A stretch of DNA of 51,034 nucleotides from positions 1-51,034 of the forward strand of contig JAIPFM010000198.1 of NCBI GenBank assembly GCA_021736645.1. Reading direction: 5' to 3'. The stretch's first letter is position 1, and each line of letters starts with the position of its first letter. The position numbers and the translations under genes were made by a program. Shown piece after piece: positions 48,306 to 51,034 of this stretch. The DNA comes from Phycisphaerae bacterium (lineage in GTDB: Bacteria > Planctomycetota > Phycisphaerae > Sedimentisphaerales > Anaerobacaceae). The notes under the pieces were generated by a model. The model worked only from the letters and a program-made list of their open reading frames with translations, was not told the DNA's origin and did no database searches.

Positions 48306-49064
48306 ATGAATACAATAAGACAATTCTCGTTGTTGTTTGTGGTGCTTCTGGTCGGTGTGATCCCTGGGATGGATGTGGCCCTGGTTCAGGCTGCGGATTC
48401 GGAAGCAGGCACCACAAAGGGCATCATAGACATCGCGAAACCGGCGCGCCCGACAGATGCCAGGCAACTGGTCGGTAAAGACGGCTACGATCTGGTGCCT
48501 GAGGCTGAGGACGTCAAGTGCCAGTGGACCTTTGAGGAGGGCGTGTTGACTGCGTCCCCTGTGTGGGACAGCCTGGTCACCCGGGCATCGTACCGGGACT
48601 TCCGCATGCACGTGGAGTTCAACGTCAACTCTGCCCCTGATCCAGATCCCGAGAAAAATGGGAATTCCGGTATCTATATCCAGCAGCGCTACGAGATCCA
48701 GATTCTCAATTCGTATGGCGTGTCCGAGGCTGATTACAAACCTTCGTACTGCGGCAGCCTCTACCGTATGAAGAAACCGGACAAGCTGGTCAACAAACCG
48801 GCCGGCCAGTGGCAGAGTTTTGATATTGCGTTTCGCGCTGCACGTTTTGACGGGGACAAGAAGGTCGAGAACGCGCGTGTCACGGTCTACCAGAATGGGC
48901 AGTTGATCCATGACGATGTGTCCATTCGAAACAAGACTGGGGCCGGGATGAAGGAAGGCCCTGATCCCCGACCGATCAAGCTGCAGGGCCACCACAATCC
49001 GGTGCGTTTCCGAAATGTCTGGATCCAGGTGCTTGACCTGGACAAATCCCCTGCGGCACAATAA
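48306..49064 (+). CDS. DUF1080 (3-keto-disaccharide hydrolase domain) protein, single-domain
   Basis: A 252-residue protein with a Sec signal (FSLLFVVLLVGVIPGMDVALVQA). One DUF1080 (PF06439) concanavalin-like domain fills most of it: YDLVPEAEDVKCQWTFEEG, SYRDFRMHVEFNV, NGNSGIYIQQRYEIQILNSYG, WQSFDIAFRAARF, ARVTVYQNGQLIHDDVSI and GHHNPVRFRNVWIQVLD. It lacks the extra N-terminal domain of the DUF1080 protein at 36381. It begins 15 bp after the peptidase stop, so the two are likely cotranscribed. Activity on 3-keto-glycosides is known for some family members only and is not shown for this one. Confidence 0.87.
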   Translation: MNTIRQFSLLFVVLLVGVIPGMDVALVQAADSEAGTTKGIIDIAKPARPTDARQLVGKDGYDLVPEAEDVKCQWTFEEGVLTASPVWDSLVTRASYRDFRMHVEFNVNSAPDPDPEKNGNSGIYIQQRYEIQILNSYGVSEADYKPSYCGSLYRMKKPDKLVNKPAGQWQSFDIAFRAARFDGDKKVENARVTVYQNGQLIHDDVSIRNKTGAGMKEGPDPRPIKLQGHHNPVRFRNVWIQVLDLDKSPAAQ

Positions 49065-49122
49065 ACACACTCAATCGGTTGATTCGGGACGTTCAAGACA
49101 CACTGAGAAAGGGAAGAAGACA

Positions 49123-49830
49123 ATGACACACAGGATGAGAATGGCAGTGGCAATGGGTATGGCCTGTACGCTTTTATGCGGATGTGCCTCTCTGGGCAAG
49201 CGGTCACTCACAAAACAGGACACGATCGTGTTTCTCGGCGACTCGATCACCCAAGCGGGTGTCAGGCCTGATGGATACGTGACATTGACATCCCAGGCGA
49301 TCGCCAAGGCCTACCCTGACCTGGACATCAAGGTGATCGGTGCGGGCATCAGCGGACACAAGGTACCTGATTGCCAGAAACGCCTGGATCGCGATGTGCT
49401 GCAGAAGAAGCCCACGATCGTGCTGATCTATATTGGCATCAATGATGTGTGGCACTGGAACAACAACCGGGGCACCACCAAAGAGGATTTTGAAGCAGGT
49501 CTGTTGGACATGATTTCGCAGATTAATGCAGTGGGGGCGAGAGTCATTCTCTGCACACCCACCGTGATCGGCGAGAAGACGGACGGCACCAACAAATTCG
49601 ATGAGATGCTCGATGAGTATTCCGACATCAGTCGACGCGTGGCCAAGACAACCCATTCCCAGTTGCTCGATCTGCGCAAGGCATTCATGGCCTATCTCAA
49701 AGAACACAACGTGGACAATGCGGACAAGGGCATCCTGACCGGTGACACCGTTCATCTGAACAAGGCGGGCAACCGTTTCCTGGCGGATCTTGTGCTCGAC
49801 GCGATGCATGTGCCGAGTTCTGACTCATGA
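49123..49830 (+). CDS. SGNH/GDSL-type lipoprotein esterase
   Basis: 235 residues. The ATG at 49123 is chosen because AAGGGAAG precedes it and it begins a lipoprotein signal with lipobox LLCGC; an upstream in-frame ATG at 49015 would overlap the previous gene. All SGNH blocks are visible: FLGDSITQAG (block I, nucleophile Ser), GAGISGHKV (block II, Gly), IYIGINDVWHW (block III, Asn) and GDTVHLNKAGN (block V, Asp and His). It is expected to hydrolyse acetyl or other acyl esters at the cell surface. It is a small single-domain enzyme, unlike the SASA-type esterases at 3271, 5226 and 26889. Confidence 0.88.
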   Translation: MTHRMRMAVAMGMACTLLCGCASLGKRSLTKQDTIVFLGDSITQAGVRPDGYVTLTSQAIAKAYPDLDIKVIGAGISGHKVPDCQKRLDRDVLQKKPTIVLIYIGINDVWHWNNNRGTTKEDFEAGLLDMISQINAVGARVILCTPTVIGEKTDGTNKFDEMLDEYSDISRRVAKTTHSQLLDLRKAFMAYLKEHNVDNADKGILTGDTVHLNKAGNRFLADLVLDAMHVPSSDS

Positions 49831-49865
49831 GACCTGTTCGATGATTGTCCGCAGGGAACCCCGCC

Positions 49866-51034
49866 ATGAAGACACTTACAAGACGTCAATTTCTCAAGGC
49901 CGCAGGTGCCGTGATGCCCATGGCGAAGGTGGGGCCGCGACTGTGCGCAGCCCAGACAGGGCCCAGACGGCCCAATATCGTGTTCGTGTTTGCCGACCAA
50001 ATGCGTGCGCATGCCTTGGGCTGCATGGGAAATGCAGAAGTCATCACACCGCATCTGGACCAGCTTGCCAGCCAAGGTCTGCTGGTCACGAACGCGATTT
50101 CGTGTCAACCGGTGTGCAGTCCATACCGCGCCCAGCTCCTGACCGGGCGTTATGGTCACGCAACCGGTGTGATCCATAACGACATTCGTCTGCCGGACAC
50201 AGAGGTCCTGATCCCTGAACTCATGAAGAAACAGGGGTATACCACCGGCTATATCGGCAAGTGGCACTTGAGCGGGAATCGCAGCAATCCTGTGGACCCC
50301 ATAAACCGACGGGGCTGGGATTTCTGGGCGGTGCGCAATTGTTCGCACCTGCATGCCGCGCCCGAATACTGGCTGAATGATGCTAAGGAGCCGGTCAGGG
50401 TCCCTGGCTGGGAACCGGATGTGCAGACCGAGCTGTCCGTGGAGTTCATCAAAAAGAACAGGCAGGGGCCCTTTTGTCTGTTCCTGTCATTCGGCCCCCC
50501 ACACAACCCGTACAAGGCGCCTGAGGCATATGTTGACAGGTACAGGGACAAAACACTGACGGAGAGACCGAATGTCCCGAACCCCAACATGGAGAGGCTG
50601 CGTCAGTACTATGCCATGGTCACAAGCCTGGACACCTGTGTGGGGCGTATCCATGACGCACTGGACGCTGCCCGCATCGCAGAAGAGACGATCTTTGTAT
50701 TTACCTCGGATCATGGTGACATGCTGGGATCGCAGGGACAGTCACTCAAGCAGCGCCCCTGGGAAGAATCCATCAATGTGCCGTTCATCCTTCGTTATCC
50801 ACGCAGGATCAAGGCGGGACAACGTCGCGACTGGATTGTCTCGTCCGTGGACGTGATGCCGACGCTCCTGGGTCTCTGCGACGTGCCCATTCCGTCCCAG
50901 GTGCAGGGCCTGGATTATTCAGCCACGTTTTTGGGACAGTCCGAGACGCAGCGGGATGCGGCATTTCTTTTTAATGTCAACAACGGTAACGGACCCGGCA
51001 CAGACTGGCGGGGCATGCGTACCAAGACATGGAC
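49866..51034 (+). CDS. Right-truncated Tat-exported S1-family sulfatase (C-S-P-Y-R)
   Basis: 389 complete codons are visible before the window ends; the C-terminus is missing. It has a twin-arginine signal (MKTLTRRQFLKAAGAVMPMA). The metal site reads FADQM, with Asp-Gln where the other sulfatases here have Asp-Asp. The maturation motif is C84-S-P-Y-R followed by AQLLTGRYGHATGV, with Tyr at +3. YIGKWHLSG, SFGPPHNPYKAP and FTSDHGDMLGSQG complete the catalytic blocks. The D-Q metal motif and the C-S-P-Y-R pattern occur together in a recognised group of S1 sulfatases, so it is probably active. It starts 35 bp after the SGNH gene. Confidence 0.88.
   Translation, partial: MKTLTRRQFLKAAGAVMPMAKVGPRLCAAQTGPRRPNIVFVFADQMRAHALGCMGNAEVITPHLDQLASQGLLVTNAISCQPVCSPYRAQLLTGRYGHATGVIHNDIRLPDTEVLIPELMKKQGYTTGYIGKWHLSGNRSNPVDPINRRGWDFWAVRNCSHLHAAPEYWLNDAKEPVRVPGWEPDVQTELSVEFIKKNRQGPFCLFLSFGPPHNPYKAPEAYVDRYRDKTLTERPNVPNPNMERLRQYYAMVTSLDTCVGRIHDALDAARIAEETIFVFTSDHGDMLGSQGQSLKQRPWEESINVPFILRYPRRIKAGQRRDWIVSSVDVMPTLLGLCDVPIPSQVQGLDYSATFLGQSETQRDAAFLFNVNNGNGPGTDWRGMRTKTW

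Noticed and set aside
1..51034. tRNA, rRNA, riboswitch, CRISPR array, transposase or regulator genes
   Set aside because: None was recognised on either strand. Repeats are limited to the dispersed 122-bp element, with no regularly spaced array.

Overview
This 51-kb window is a dense carbohydrate-degradation locus, probably from a marine or sediment member of the PVC group (Planctomycetota, Kiritimatiellota or Lentisphaerota). That placement is inference from gene content: many Tat- or Sec-exported S1 sulfatases, DUF1080 proteins, a hydrazine-synthase-alpha-like cytochrome with a beta-propeller, a URO-D-like protein, and no SusC/SusD pair. There is no rRNA or tRNA to fix the taxon. Nearly every protein carries a Sec, lipoprotein or Tat signal, so most of the locus acts outside the cytoplasm.

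Layout. 1-14.2 kb (+): a left-truncated clan GH-D-like hydrolase, a WbsX/GH99-like lipoprotein, two tandem SGNH sialate-O-acetylesterase-type esterases, two tandem GH106-like lipoproteins and a seven-bladed FG-GAP/VCBS propeller. 14.5-17.8 kb (+): a GH123-like/DUF4091 domain fused to DUF3863/DUF3864. 17.8-21.4 kb (-): a LamG protein with an unrecognised C-terminal region, followed by a lipoprotein sulfatase; this is the only minus-strand unit. 21.8-26.7 kb (+): sulfatase, GH95-like enzyme and GH29 fucosidase with overlapping starts and stops. 26.9-37.4 kb (+): an acetylesterase-GH95 fusion, an Nramp-fold transporter without the usual metal ligands, a URO-D-like protein, a three-CxxCH propeller cytochrome and a DUF1080 protein. 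37.6-51 kb (+): sulfatase, GH115 alpha-glucuronidase, three consecutive sulfatases, a C1B cysteine peptidase, a second DUF1080 protein, an SGNH lipoprotein and a right-truncated sulfatase.

Taken together, seven S1 sulfatases, four SGNH esterase domains, GH29 plus two GH95-type domains, two GH106-like proteins and a GH115 suggest stepwise dismantling of a sulfated, O-acetylated, deoxysugar-rich polymer with uronic-acid branches. A fucose-containing sulfated polysaccharide is the best guess; a rhamnose-containing polymer is the main alternative. Desulfation and deacetylation would expose residues to exo-glycosidases. The only recognisable transporter is the unusual Nramp-like permease.

At the DNA level, two 122-bp near-palindromic, MITE-like elements with terminal inverted repeats and 7-bp target duplications (14251-14372 and 26742-26863), plus a half copy (1986-2035), sit in intergenic gaps about 12 kb apart at module boundaries. 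No transposase, regulator, RNA gene or CRISPR array was seen.
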